A DNA stretch of 64,000 nt, from positions 1 through 64,000 of the forward strand of contig NZ_JAIZZK010000006.1 in the NCBI RefSeq assembly GCF_020443705.1. Reading direction: 5' to 3'. A program made the position numbers and the translations under genes. A model generated the notes under the pieces. It ran no database searches and was not told where the DNA came from. It was given only the letters and a program-made list of their open reading frames with translations. The stretch's first letter is position 1; each line of letters begins with the position of its first letter. The DNA is from Clostridium algoriphilum. GTDB taxonomy: Bacteria; Bacillota; Clostridia; Clostridiales; Clostridiaceae. Positions 34,937 to 45,092 of this stretch are shown here, in pieces.

Positions 34937-36328
34937 TTAAAATCCTCTTGCCTGCTTTAATTTATGATCAATACTTTTAATTTGATTTTGTTTTTCCATC
35001 CAATAATCTTGTGATTTTTGAGCATTTAATTCAAAGGCGGTTTTGCCTTGTTGCTCAACCCAAGTATAGTATTTTAAGTTATGCCATCTCTTTCTGGCTG
35101 CATAGGTACCTTCTTGGATATAATCTAGTTTAATATTTTTAAAAATGCAGTTATATCTGACAGCGGCCTCAGTTTTATTCATAGTTCCAAACTCATTATC
35201 TAGATTATCCATTACTGAATGATACCTATCTATGGTATCAGTACAGATGGTGAATATATTATCATTTTCAGTCATTTCATAATACTTAGCAGTCTTAATA
35301 GCCCCAATCAAGTTGCAAACTCCAGATATACCTAGTATTTGTGAAAGCAGTGATACACTTTCTTTTGACATTCCGACGACATCTATAAGATATTTTTTAC
35401 CTATATCACTTGTTAATAGTTGTAGTCCCTTTTTACTTTCCATATCGTCAATACATATCATTGCATCCATATTCATAACATTGTGTATCCAAGTAACATG
35501 TTTGTCTCCAATTCCCTGTATATCATGATCACCGAAACCATTACAGTATAGAGTTGGGCACTGAACTGGCTCTAACCCAATTATCTTTGTTTCGGGGTAT
35601 AACTGTTTTAATCTATCTCCAGAGGCTATAGTGCCTGAAGAACCCATAGAAGAAACTAGTGCGGAAACTTTACCATTACCGATGCCTTTTTCTTTAAGGC
35701 TCGATACTACTTTGTTAATTGAATTTCCTGTTACATGATAATGGAATAAGTAATTACCAAAACTTTCAAACTGATTCATAATTTTGTTATTAGGGCTCGC
35801 GGCTTTAAGCTCCCAACATTTATCATATATCTCTTTAACGCTACTTTCACAGCCAGATGTTTTAATATAAGTAGCACCATAATATTCAATTTTTTCAAAG
35901 CGCTCTTTACTCATAAGTTCAGGAAGAATTACTTTTGTAGTATAACCCATACGAGGACCTGTCCAGGAACCACCTATACCGTAATTGCCAGTGGACGGAA
36001 AAACTATAGTATCTTTGCCAGGTATTATTTCACCTGATAACTGTTTTTCCATGGTAACGGAATATGTTGCACCAACCTTATGACTACCTGTTGGAAAGTT
36101 TTTACTATACATAACTATTATATTTGCAGAAACTCCTGTGAGTTCTTTCGGAATAACCATATAGCTCATGTTACCATTGGAATCCGTCCAATTAATGTTA
36201 AATAAATTTATAGGATCTAATGGAGTTTCAATTCTGGCCTTCAAAGCTTTTTCGCGTATATCAGTACGAATTGTTTCTGGATTAAGCATTTCTTCAAAAG
36301 TAGGTCCCCATACTAATTTTTTTGACAT
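34937..36328 (-). CDS. Fold-type II PLP-dependent enzyme
   Basis: PLP lysine in FPTGSHKVGATYS (near residue 82), phosphate-binding loop SSMGSSGTIASGD and substrate loop PSTGNYGIGGSWTG mark the tryptophan synthase beta/threonine synthase superfamily. The C-terminal tail of about 70 residues (AARKRWHNLKYYTWVEQQG) is distinctive. Divergent from ygeX, with 239 bases between. Such a protein recurs beside diaminopropionate lyase genes in clostridia, as far as I recall; its exact reaction is unknown. 463 aa. Confidence 0.75.
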   Translation of the reverse strand: MSKKLVWGPTFEEMLNPETIRTDIREKALKARIETPLDPINLFNINWTDSNGNMSYMVIPKELTGVSANIIVMYSKNFPTGSHKVGATYSVTMEKQLSGEIIPGKDTIVFPSTGNYGIGGSWTGPRMGYTTKVILPELMSKERFEKIEYYGATYIKTSGCESSVKEIYDKCWELKAASPNNKIMNQFESFGNYLFHYHVTGNSINKVVSSLKEKGIGNGKVSALVSSMGSSGTIASGDRLKQLYPETKIIGLEPVQCPTLYCNGFGDHDIQGIGDKHVTWIHNVMNMDAMICIDDMESKKGLQLLTSDIGKKYLIDVVGMSKESVSLLSQILGISGVCNLIGAIKTAKYYEMTENDNIFTICTDTIDRYHSVMDNLDNEFGTMNKTEAAVRYNCIFKNIKLDYIQEGTYAARKRWHNLKYYTWVEQQGKTAFELNAQKSQDYWMEKQNQIKSIDHKLKQARGF

Positions 36329-36567
36329 ATTTTGTCCTCCTTGCTTTCAATATAAAATTTTATTATTAAAACATTAAGCTCCATGTTTAATATATGTTTG
36401 CTCTATAGCTTTTATTATTCTTGCATGGTACACCCCAAAAATAATTTATAAATCAGTAATTTTATGAAGATATATTTCATACAATATATTTGTAGTAATA
36501 TATACTTTTTTATTTTTAGGTAATTTTTTAGTAAACTTTTAAATATGATATTGGGAGGGGGGTATTT

Positions 36568-37806
36568 ATGGACTTATTACATGAAAATAAAATACATGCT
36601 ATTTTTTCTGATAATAGATACAAAGGTAAATCGGAAAGTTATCCAAAATTTTTATCTCGTGAGGAACTTGAAAAAGTAAAAACTTATCATGAAACCATTA
36701 AAGAGTATAACATTACTCCACTAGTCAACCTAAAAAGTTTAGCCATGGTACTTGGCATAAAGAGTATTTATGTTAAGGATGAATCTAAAAGAGCAAACCT
36801 TAATTCATTTAAAATGCTCGGAGCAACCTATGCCATTGGTAAGTTTTTATGTCAAAAGCTAGGTGTACATATTGAAGATACTAGTTTTGAATATTTAAAG
36901 TCTACGGAAGCACATAAATTGATTGGAGAAATTACGTTTGTTACCTGCTCAGATGGTAACCACGGCAGAGGCGTAGCCTGGACGGCTAAAGAACTTGGCC
37001 TAAAGGCAGTAATATATTTACCAAAGGGAACGACCCTTATAAGGGTCCAAGCTATTAGAGAACTAGGTGCAGAGGCTATAGTAACAAATCTCAATTATGA
37101 TGATACGGTTAGATATGCGAAAAATAAAGCTAAAGAAAATGGATTCCAAGTGGTGCAGGATACATCCTGGGATGGTTATACTGAGATACCTAAGTGGATT
37201 ATGCAGGGGTATTCTGCTATGGGGTATGAGGCTTTTATGCAACTTAAAGATTTAAAAGATGCGATGCCCACACATGTTTTTTTACAAGCTGGAGTAGGTG
37301 CAATGGCTGGAGGGGTTCTTGGAGCATATGCAAATTTATTTAAAGGTGATTGTCCTATTGTAACAATTATGGAGCCCACTTATGCAGCATGTATGTTTAA
37401 GTCTGCATCCATTAATGACGGTAAACCTCATATAGTAGAAGGAACGCTTCATTCTATTATGGCAGGCCTTGCTTGTGGAGAACCTATACCTATAGGGTGG
37501 GAGATAATAAGAGATTTTGCGAATTGTTATTGTACTTGCCCTGATTATGTAACTGCAAGAGGTATGAGAATTCTTGCGAATCCTATAGGTGAGGATGAGA
37601 AAATTGTTTCAGGAGAATCAGGGGCTGTTGGAATAGGGTTATTATCAATAATTATGCAAAAAAAATATGCACAGGTTATAAAAAAACAGCTTAAATTAGA
37701 TGAAAATTCTACGATACTGCTCTTTAGTACTGAAGGAGATACGGATCCCATAAATTATAGGAATATTCTTTGGGATGGATTGTACGAATTACCAGGCTTT
37801 AATTGA
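36568..37806 (+). CDS. ygeX: Diaminopropionate ammonia-lyase
   Basis: This PLP enzyme splits 2,3-diaminopropionate to pyruvate and two ammonia. The lysine is in [15 protein letters not shown] (near 77). [33 protein letters not shown] and [13 protein letters not shown] are family hallmarks. It belongs to the anaerobic urate/purine degradation set where the opened ring ends as diaminopropionate. GGAGGGGGG site; first gene of a long plus-strand operon. 412 aa, usual length. Confidence 0.93.
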   Translation: MDLLHENKIHAIFSDNRYKGKSESYPKFLSREELEKVKTYHETIKEYNITPLVNLKSLAMVLGIKSIYVKDESKRANLNSFKMLGATYAIGKFLCQKLGVHIEDTSFEYLKSTEAHKLIGEITFVTCSDGNHGRGVAWTAKELGLKAVIYLPKGTTLIRVQAIRELGAEAIVTNLNYDDTVRYAKNKAKENGFQVVQDTSWDGYTEIPKWIMQGYSAMGYEAFMQLKDLKDAMPTHVFLQAGVGAMAGGVLGAYANLFKGDCPIVTIMEPTYAACMFKSASINDGKPHIVEGTLHSIMAGLACGEPIPIGWEIIRDFANCYCTCPDYVTARGMRILANPIGEDEKIVSGESGAVGIGLLSIIMQKKYAQVIKKQLKLDENSTILLFSTEGDTDPINYRNILWDGLYELPGFN

Positions 37807-37846
37807 AGAAATTTTAAAATATAGATTAATAGAAGGAGGGTTTTCT

Positions 37847-39052
37847 ATGAATGTAGATTTTCAAAAGGTCTTACAGAAAGCAGAAGAGTACAAAGGGGAC
37901 ATATCAAGGTTTCTACGTGACATGATTGCTATTCCTAGTGAAAGTTGTGATGAGGCTAAGGTTATTGAGAGAATAAGAGAGGAAATGCAAAAGGTTGGTT
38001 TTGATAAGATAGACATAGATAAAATGGGGAACATAATTGGGACTATAGGGCGTGGGAAACATGTTATAGCTATGGATGCACATATAGACACAGTGGGTAT
38101 AGGTGATAAAGATTTATGGCAGTATGACCCATATAAAGGATACGAAGACATGGAAGTGATTATAGGACGTGGTGGTAGTGACCAAAAGGGTGGTATGGCA
38201 TCTATGGTTTATGCTGCGAAAATAATTAAAGATTTAGATATGGAGGGTGACTATACTTTGCTTATTACAGGTACAGTTCAAGAAGAAGATTGTGATGGAC
38301 TTTGCTGGCAGTACATGATAAATGAAGATAAAATCCAGCCCGAATTTGTTGTGATTACAGAACCTACCTCCTGCAACATATATAGAGGGCACAGAGGGAG
38401 AATGGAGATAAAACTAGTTACTCATGGTTTAAGTTGTCATGGAAGTGCACCGGAGAGAGGAGAGAATGCAATTTATAAAATGGCTCCTATAATAAACGAC
38501 TTGAAAAGTCTTAATGAAACCCTTCATTATGATGAGTTTTTAGGAAAAGGAACTTTAGCTGTTTCTGAAATATTTTTCACTTCGCCCTCAAGATGTGCAG
38601 TAGCTGATAGTTGCACCATCTCAATAGACAGAAGATTAACTAATGGGGAAACCTACATTGAGGCACTAGAGGAAATAAGAAATCTGGCCTCTGTTAAAAA
38701 TATGAAAGCCCAGGTATCTATGTATGATTACGAGGAATCATCTTATAAGGGGGTTGTTTACCCAACAGCTGCTTATTTTCCAACTTGGGTAATAGATGTT
38801 GATCATCCAGTTTGTGAAACTTTAATAGACTGCTATAAGGCTTTATTTAATGAGGAACCTCTGGTTGATAAATGGACATTTTCTACAAATGGAGTTTCTA
38901 TCATGGGTAGATATGATATACCTTGTATTGGATTTGGACCAGGGCATGAGGCTGAAGCACATTCGCCAAATGAGAGAACCTGGAAAAGTGAATTAGTAAA
39001 GGCGGCAGCTATGTATGCAGTTATTCCTAGTTTATATATAGGAAGAGAATAA
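37847..39052 (+). CDS. ygeY: YgeY-type M20 metallohydrolase
   Basis: M20 family amidohydrolase: [13 protein letters not shown] (His/Asp ligands), [21 protein letters not shown] (Glu base and ligand), [14 protein letters not shown], and [13 protein letters not shown] near the end. In the ygeX-ygeY-ygeW set it is thought to hydrolyse an acyl or carbamoyl intermediate before the lyase. AGAAGGAGGG precedes ATG 37847; an upstream in-frame ATG at 37775 overlaps ygeX and lacks a site. Confidence 0.9.
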   Translation: MNVDFQKVLQKAEEYKGDISRFLRDMIAIPSESCDEAKVIERIREEMQKVGFDKIDIDKMGNIIGTIGRGKHVIAMDAHIDTVGIGDKDLWQYDPYKGYEDMEVIIGRGGSDQKGGMASMVYAAKIIKDLDMEGDYTLLITGTVQEEDCDGLCWQYMINEDKIQPEFVVITEPTSCNIYRGHRGRMEIKLVTHGLSCHGSAPERGENAIYKMAPIINDLKSLNETLHYDEFLGKGTLAVSEIFFTSPSRCAVADSCTISIDRRLTNGETYIEALEEIRNLASVKNMKAQVSMYDYEESSYKGVVYPTAAYFPTWVIDVDHPVCETLIDCYKALFNEEPLVDKWTFSTNGVSIMGRYDIPCIGFGPGHEAEAHSPNERTWKSELVKAAAMYAVIPSLYIGRE

Positions 39053-39120
39053 AGGATTAATAATCACTTTTAATTAGCATTACTAATTGTAATCTATTCA
39101 AAAGGAAAGGATGGTTTATT

Positions 39121-40104
39121 ATGAATACTTTATTTAGGGGAAAAAATTTCATTACTCTTCAAGATTGGACTAAAGAAGAAATAGATACTCTACTCGAGGT
39201 ATCATTAGATCTTAAGAAAAAGTTTGCGATGGGAACGCTGACACCATATATACCTTATCAAACGGTTTTTCTTATGTTTTTTGAGCAATCAACAAGGACT
39301 AGAAATTCTATGGAAGCAGGTATTACTCAGCTTGGGGGACATGCAAATTATTTGGATTCAAGTACTATGCAAATATCACACGGAGAATCAGCAAAGGATA
39401 CTGCAATAATTCTTTCAAGATATGGCCATGCTATTGCATGCAGAAATTGTTTCTGGGAAAAGGGAAATAAATATTTGAATGAGCTTGCAAAATGGTCTAC
39501 TACTCCTATAATAAATCTGCAGTGCGATTTGTATCACCCGATGCAAGGAATTGCTGATCTTATGACAATGAAAGAAAAAATTGGTGATTTAAGAAAAACC
39601 AAGGTATCGATTATATGGGCTTATGCAACTAGTCATAAAAAACCAATATCTGTTCCTCTAACTCAAAGCTTATTATTTCCTAGATATGGTATGGATGTAA
39701 CACTCGCTTATCCGGAAGGTTATGATTTACCGGCTTGGGTTATAAGACAAGCAAGAGAAAATGCAATTAAACATGGTGGAAGTTTCAAGATAACTCACAA
39801 TATGGAAGAAGCATATAGAGGTGCAGATGTAGTTATTCCAAAAAATTGGGGAAGTTGGGTTAACAATCAAGATTCAGCTATCGTAGATGATTTGTTACAA
39901 TCTTATAAAGGATGGAAATGCACCGAAGATATTATGAGCATAGCAAGTAAAGATGTTTTGTATATGCATGCACTACCTGCGGACAGAGGAAATGAAGTAG
40001 AAGATTCTGTTATAGATGGACCTCATTCTATAGTATATGATGAAGCAGAAAATAGACTTCATACGGCAAAAGCTGTTATGACACTTACTATGGGAGGAAG
40101 ATAA
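39121..40104 (+). CDS. ygeW: YgeW-type carbamoyltransferase
   Basis: The aspartate/ornithine carbamoyltransferase fold has EQSTRTRNSMEAG (carbamoyl phosphate loop), ISHGESAKDTAII, QCDLYHPMQGIADLMT and MHALPADRGNEVED. In this pathway it would run in reverse, phosphorolysing a ureido intermediate to carbamoyl phosphate for ATP recovery. At 327 aa it is shorter than the E. coli YgeW (about 396 aa) and nearer ornithine carbamoyltransferase size. Context rather than sequence decides its role. Confidence 0.85.
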   Translation: MNTLFRGKNFITLQDWTKEEIDTLLEVSLDLKKKFAMGTLTPYIPYQTVFLMFFEQSTRTRNSMEAGITQLGGHANYLDSSTMQISHGESAKDTAIILSRYGHAIACRNCFWEKGNKYLNELAKWSTTPIINLQCDLYHPMQGIADLMTMKEKIGDLRKTKVSIIWAYATSHKKPISVPLTQSLLFPRYGMDVTLAYPEGYDLPAWVIRQARENAIKHGGSFKITHNMEEAYRGADVVIPKNWGSWVNNQDSAIVDDLLQSYKGWKCTEDIMSIASKDVLYMHALPADRGNEVEDSVIDGPHSIVYDEAENRLHTAKAVMTLTMGGR

Positions 40105-40151
40105 AGGATAGATGATTTAAAATGCTTTATAGAAGGGGGAAGGTGTAATGA

Positions 40152-41462
40152 ATGTTTGATCTAGGAATTGTAAATGGACGAATATATATAGGCGGGAATT
40201 GGTATGAAGGCAACTTGTATATAAAAGATAATAAAATATCAACTATTGGGCGTGGTATGTTAGAAGCTAAAGAAGAATATAATGCCAAGGGAAGAGCTAT
40301 ATTACCCGGTTTTATAGATCCGCATGTACATTTTAAGCTTACGAATAATAATTATACCTCAGTAGATGATTTTTATAGTGGTTCAAGAGCTGCAGCTTTT
40401 GGGGGTATAACCACATATATAGATTTTTTGAATCCAGTAAAAAATAGTGTGGGATTGAATAAAACTTTTAATGAGAGACGGACATTGGCTAAGGATAGTG
40501 TCATCGATTATGCGTTTCATGCAACTATTGCTGATTTAGATGAAGAACCTATTAACTTTATTAATGAAATAAAAACCTTAGGAATTCCAACAATAAAGTT
40601 ATTTACAACCTATTCAAGTTCTAATAGGCTCACAAAAGATAGAACTATAGATAGGCTACTAAGGAATACTAAGGAAACAGGAACCCTTTTACTTGTGCAT
40701 GCAGAAAATGATGGATTAGTAATTGATGGGGAGAAAATACATGTTGTGCAACACGAAAACTCAAGGCCAGCCATATCTGAAATAAGTGAAGTTATAAAAC
40801 TTGCAGAAATGACTAAGTATAGAGATGGACGTATGTATATTGTACATACCAATTGCGGTACTACTGTTGAGAGACTTAGCGAAAACTATAATAGTATTCT
40901 TAATAAAGACTTTATAATTGAAAGCTGTCCACACTATTTTATTTTATCGAGTTCTAATTATCTACAAAGAGATGGTTATTTGTATACTATGACCCCACCA
41001 CTTCGAAGCGAGCGTGAGGTCAAAAAATTAAACCATCAAATAGATAATATATTTACTATAGGCACAGATCACTGCCCTTTTAATTCCTTTGATAAAAATA
41101 AAGAATTTATTAATGATATCCCTATGGGCATAGGCGGAGTTGAATATTCGTTCCCACTTATGTACGAGAGGTTTGGAGAAAAGGTCATTGATAAGTTTAC
41201 TAAAAATCCTGCAATAGTTCATGGATTGTATCCTAGAAAAGGAACACTGCTTCCAGGATCAGATGCAGATATAGTAGTGTTTGACGAAAATGCACAATAT
41301 ACTATATGCGAAAATCATTCAAACGTGGATTATAATATTTACAAAGATATAGAGATAACAGGAAAAGTTTGCAGTACTATTTCTAGAGGTAAATTTGTAG
41401 TTAAAGATGGCGTTTTTGTAGGCGGAAAGGGTGAGTACATAACTCGCGAGCTTAAATATTGA
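40152..41462 (+). CDS. hyuA: Dihydropyrimidinase/hydantoinase-type amidohydrolase
   Basis: Cyclic amidohydrolase with metal motif GFIDPHVHFKL, probable carboxylated lysine in IPTIKLFTTYSS, VHAEND, MYIVHTN and GTDHCPFNS. The C-terminal DADIVVFDE is typical. It would open a reduced purine or hydantoin-like ring. It overlaps the next gene by one base (TGATG). 436 aa, slightly shorter than dihydropyrimidinases. Confidence 0.82.
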   Translation: MFDLGIVNGRIYIGGNWYEGNLYIKDNKISTIGRGMLEAKEEYNAKGRAILPGFIDPHVHFKLTNNNYTSVDDFYSGSRAAAFGGITTYIDFLNPVKNSVGLNKTFNERRTLAKDSVIDYAFHATIADLDEEPINFINEIKTLGIPTIKLFTTYSSSNRLTKDRTIDRLLRNTKETGTLLLVHAENDGLVIDGEKIHVVQHENSRPAISEISEVIKLAEMTKYRDGRMYIVHTNCGTTVERLSENYNSILNKDFIIESCPHYFILSSSNYLQRDGYLYTMTPPLRSEREVKKLNHQIDNIFTIGTDHCPFNSFDKNKEFINDIPMGIGGVEYSFPLMYERFGEKVIDKFTKNPAIVHGLYPRKGTLLPGSDADIVVFDENAQYTICENHSNVDYNIYKDIEITGKVCSTISRGKFVVKDGVFVGGKGEYITRELKY

Positions 41463-42754
41463 TGAAAGCGTTAATTAACGTTAATGTATTCGATTATGAT
41501 TCCTATAAAGAGAATCAGTATGTTTTGTTCCATAATGAAATAATAGACGTAGGACCTATGAGTGAATTTAAGGCAGAGGGCGAGGTAATAGAGTGCAGAG
41601 GATGTATTGTAATGCCAGGTCTTATCAATTGCCATACTCATATCTATTCTACATTTGCTAGGGGCATAAATATATCTTTTGATCCTAAAAGTTTCAAAGA
41701 TATATTAGATAAGTATTGGTGGAAGATTGATAGATCATGTAATAAGGCAACCGTGTATTATAGTGGTCTTATTAATGGGTATGAGAGTTTAAGTAATGGA
41801 GTTACTACAATTATAGATCACCATGCTAGTGGCATTGATATTACTGGAACTTTAGATGAACTAAAAAAGAGTCTATGTAATGTTGTAGGAATGCGAGGTA
41901 TTTTTTGCTTTGAAACTAGCGATCGCTTTGACATCAATAAGTGTATAGATGAAAATCTTAAGTTTACCTCTTATAGAACAGAAAAGTCTGCGGGATTATT
42001 TGGAATGCATGCGTCTATGAGCCTTAATGACAAGACACTAAAAAAGATACAAGAGTGCATAGAAGATTTGCCTATTCATATTCATGTAGCTGAAAGTATA
42101 GAAGATGAGAATGATTGCATGCAAAAGTATGGAATCACTGTAATTGAAAGACTCCAAAATTTCAATTTATTAAAAGAAAACTCAATTTTAGCTCATTGTG
42201 TTCATATAAATGAGGTGGAAGCAGATATAATTGCAAAATCAAAAGCATATGTAGCAATAAACCCCACCTCTAATATGAACAATGCTGTAGGGCTTGTAGA
42301 TTATAGATTATTAAAAGAAAGGAACATACCCTGCATTATCGGTAATGATGGACTTGGTACAAATATTACTAGGGAATATTTAAACTTATTTTTTGGAATG
42401 AAAAGCAGATTTAAAAGTCCTGCAGCATTTACATTAGAAGATTTAAGAGTTGTTATAGACAATGGATATAAATATGCTTCTAAGACATTAGGGATAAAGC
42501 TTGGACGGATTAAAAAAGGCTATAAAGCAGATATGCTTATTGTTCCATATAATGCGCCAACAAACATAAATATAGATAATGCTTTTGAACACGTTTTTTA
42601 TGGAGTTTTCGATAATTTTCATCCTCGAGAGGTTTATTGTGATGGTAATTGTTTAATCAAAAACTATAACACTAAAGTGAATATAAAAGAAGTATACTCT
42701 AAGGCACAACAAGAGGCAGATAGGCTATGGGAAAGAATAGCAGAGGGGGGATAA
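41462..42754 (+). CDS. ssnA: SsnA-type aminohydrolase
   Basis: TRZ/ATZ family hydrolase: GLINCHTHIYSTFARG, IIDHHASG, HIHVAES, LAHCVHINE, and GNDGLGTNITRE as the metal Asp segment, ending KADMLIVPY. SsnA homologues accompany ygeW/X/Y and hyuA in urate-degrading bacteria. Start taken as ATG 41462, overlapping the previous stop; TTG 41459 is also possible. 430 aa. Confidence 0.87.
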   Translation: MKALINVNVFDYDSYKENQYVLFHNEIIDVGPMSEFKAEGEVIECRGCIVMPGLINCHTHIYSTFARGINISFDPKSFKDILDKYWWKIDRSCNKATVYYSGLINGYESLSNGVTTIIDHHASGIDITGTLDELKKSLCNVVGMRGIFCFETSDRFDINKCIDENLKFTSYRTEKSAGLFGMHASMSLNDKTLKKIQECIEDLPIHIHVAESIEDENDCMQKYGITVIERLQNFNLLKENSILAHCVHINEVEADIIAKSKAYVAINPTSNMNNAVGLVDYRLLKERNIPCIIGNDGLGTNITREYLNLFFGMKSRFKSPAAFTLEDLRVVIDNGYKYASKTLGIKLGRIKKGYKADMLIVPYNAPTNINIDNAFEHVFYGVFDNFHPREVYCDGNCLIKNYNTKVNIKEVYSKAQQEADRLWERIAEGG

Positions 42755-42756
42755 CA

Positions 42757-43839
42757 ATGGATTTAAGTACAAGTATTTGTGGTTTAGAATTAGAGAATCC
42801 ATTAATGCCAGCATCTGGACCACTCGTGGGGGATTTTGATAAAATTATGTCTATAGCAAGTTTTGGGGTTGGGGCCTTAGTAACTAAAACAATATCCTCT
42901 AAAGCTGCCGTGGTTCCAAGGCCATGTATATATGGGGATAACAATAAAATAATGAATGCTGAGCTTTGGTCTGAATTTCCACCAGAAGAGTGGTTAGAAG
43001 AAATACTTCCAAAATTAAAAGCAGAATGTAGTGTGCCAATTATAGTTAGCGTAGGATATTCAAAAGATGATATGAATAGTTTGATTCCAAAGTTGAATGA
43101 ATATGCAGATGCTTTTGAAGTTTCAACTCATTATGTAGGGAAAGATCTAGATGTTATAGCGCGTACTGTTAAAAGTATTCGTAATAATACAGATAAACCG
43201 TTTTTTATGAAGATAAGTCCACATATACCGGATGTTGTAGGGTTCGCTAAAATGGCAAAAGAAAATGGTGCTAGTGGCATAGTTGCTATTAATTCATTAG
43301 GGCCTTCAATGATAATTGATATAGAAAAACGTAAGGTATTACTTGGTAATGAAGAGGGGGAAGTCTGGACTTCGGGTCCTAGTATTAAACCTATAGCACT
43401 GGCTATCGTAAATAAAATAAAAGAAGCAGTGCCAGATTTTACAATCATAGGAGTAGGTGGGGTATCAAGTGCAAAAGATGTTATTGAATTTTTACTTGCA
43501 GGAGCAGATGCTGTACAGATGCTTTCCTCAGCAATGATTAAAGGTAAGGATTTATATGAGAAGATCATTAGAGATTTACCTAAAACTCTTCAGTATTATG
43601 GGTTTAATAGTATACAAGAAGTAATTGACGCTAAATTAATTAAGGAAAAGATAAGATTTAATCCCAAATATCCTAAAATAGAGTTAAAAAGATGCATAGG
43701 TTGTAATCTATGCGCTCGTATATGTCCTTATTTTGCTATGAAGGTTGACAAGAAAGCCAAGGTAGATATAAGGGCTTGCTTTGGTTGTGGACTTTGTGAG
43801 CTCAGATGTCCTGTAAGTGCTATTAGTGGAATACTTTAA
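42757..43839 (+). CDS. PreA-like dihydroorotate/dihydropyrimidine dehydrogenase with two 4Fe-4S clusters
   Basis: The FMN barrel (residues 1-290) starts with STSICGLELENPLMPASGP and has FFMKISPHIPD, GIVAINSLG and IIGVGGVSSAKD. The C-terminal ferredoxin domain has CIGCNLCARICP and CFGCGLCELRCP. This layout is that of the PreA subunit of dihydropyrimidine dehydrogenase. In this cluster it may reduce or oxidise a ring intermediate using electrons from ferredoxin or the flavoprotein partners. GAGGGGGG before ATG 42757. 360 aa. Confidence 0.85.
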   Translation: MDLSTSICGLELENPLMPASGPLVGDFDKIMSIASFGVGALVTKTISSKAAVVPRPCIYGDNNKIMNAELWSEFPPEEWLEEILPKLKAECSVPIIVSVGYSKDDMNSLIPKLNEYADAFEVSTHYVGKDLDVIARTVKSIRNNTDKPFFMKISPHIPDVVGFAKMAKENGASGIVAINSLGPSMIIDIEKRKVLLGNEEGEVWTSGPSIKPIALAIVNKIKEAVPDFTIIGVGGVSSAKDVIEFLLAGADAVQMLSSAMIKGKDLYEKIIRDLPKTLQYYGFNSIQEVIDAKLIKEKIRFNPKYPKIELKRCIGCNLCARICPYFAMKVDKKAKVDIRACFGCGLCELRCPVSAISGIL

Positions 43840-43851
43840 GGGGGTGTAAGG

Positions 43852-44643
43852 TTGATAATAAATAGATACGTGAAACCAAACAGTGTAAGCGAAGCTTATG
43901 ATTTATTAAATTCAACGCAGAATTCTGAAGTGATTGGAGGCGGTGCATATATAAGACTTGGGAAAAAAAATGTGGATTTAGCTATAGATATGTGTAATAC
44001 AGGACTTGATTTTATTACTGAAAAGGATAATACGATAGAAATTGGTGCAACCACTACTTTTAGGCAGTTAGAGAAAAGTGAGATATTAATGAATTATTAT
44101 GATAGAGTAATACCTAAAACTGTAGGAGATATTATGGGAGTACAGATGAGAAATATAGTTACAGTTGGTGGCACAATATATGGGAAATATGGTTTTTCTG
44201 ATTTGATTACTACATTATTAGCATTGGATTGTGAAGTAGTCACCCATAAAAGAGGGAAAATATACCTAGAATACTTTTTAAAAGAAAAAAGGATCGATAA
44301 GGATATAATAGAAAAAATAATTATTAAAAAAGATGATAGAATTGCGTCATTTCAAACTATGAAAAATACTAGTACTGATTTCTCTATGATTAATGTAGCA
44401 GTTTGTAAAAAAAATGATAAATACAATATTGTAGTTGGGGCAAGACCCGCGGTTGCAACACTTGCCATAAAAGCTATGGAGTATATAGAATCATCAAAAG
44501 GTGATGAATATGATGCAGCAGTAACTGGAGATATAGCTTCAAAGGAACTTATTTTTGGTACAGACTTAAGAGCATCAAAAGAATATAGAAAAGAGCTTTG
44601 TAGCGTCCTTGTAAAAAGGGCAATAGTAGAGGTGATGAAGTGA
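43852..44643 (+). CDS. Molybdenum hydroxylase FAD-binding subunit (first complex)
   Basis: CoxM/XdhB-type flavin subunit: VIGGGAYIRLGK (FAD loop 1) and TVGGTIYGKYGFSD (loop 2), with a C-terminal domain ending RKELCSVLVKRAIVEV. It passes electrons from the 2Fe-2S subunit to NAD or ferredoxin. TTG start at 43852 after GGGGTGTAAGG. It overlaps the next gene by four bases. First of the order FAD, Fe-S, Mo. 263 aa. Confidence 0.88.
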   Translation: MIINRYVKPNSVSEAYDLLNSTQNSEVIGGGAYIRLGKKNVDLAIDMCNTGLDFITEKDNTIEIGATTTFRQLEKSEILMNYYDRVIPKTVGDIMGVQMRNIVTVGGTIYGKYGFSDLITTLLALDCEVVTHKRGKIYLEYFLKEKRIDKDIIEKIIIKKDDRIASFQTMKNTSTDFSMINVAVCKKNDKYNIVVGARPAVATLAIKAMEYIESSKGDEYDAAVTGDIASKELIFGTDLRASKEYRKELCSVLVKRAIVEVMK

Positions 44644-45092
44644 AGATCAGTCTAACTATTAACGGGGGGCAAAGAAACATAGATATTGAACCAGATGAGA
44701 TGTTATTAGATATGCTAAGAAAAATTGGGCTTTTAAGCGTAAAAAGAGGTTGTGATACAGGATCTTGTGGGGTATGTACGGTACTCCTTGATGGACATCC
44801 TATTCCTTCATGCGCATGTTATGCCGCAAAAGCCGAGGGACATAACATAACTACTATAGAGGGAGTGCAAAAGGAATCTTTAGAGATAGCAGAATTCCTT
44901 GTAGCAGAGGGGGTAGATCAATGTGGATACTGTAGCCCAGGCTTTGCTTTAGCTATTTTAGGAATGACAAAAGAACTCAATAATCCTACAGAGGACGATA
45001 TAAAACATTATTTGGTAGGGAATTTATGTAGGTGCTCAGGTTATGTGGGACACCTGCGTGCTATTAAGAAATATTTGGAGGTGAAAAGATGA
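44640..45092 (+). CDS. Molybdenum hydroxylase 2Fe-2S subunit (first complex)
   Basis: Two 2Fe-2S clusters are bound: GCDTGSCGVCTVLLDG plus SCACYA in the plant-type domain, and QCGYCSPG with GNLCRCSGY in the helical domain. 150 aa is standard. The GTG start overlaps the FAD subunit stop (GTGA) and its own end overlaps the Mo subunit by four bases, so the three are translationally coupled. Confidence 0.93.
   Translation: MKISLTINGGQRNIDIEPDEMLLDMLRKIGLLSVKRGCDTGSCGVCTVLLDGHPIPSCACYAAKAEGHNITTIEGVQKESLEIAEFLVAEGVDQCGYCSPGFALAILGMTKELNNPTEDDIKHYLVGNLCRCSGYVGHLRAIKKYLEVKR

Noticed and set aside
36329-36567. Sigma-54 promoter or purine riboswitch before ygeX
   Set aside because: I found neither a correctly spaced GG/GC pair nor the aptamer core in this divergent region.
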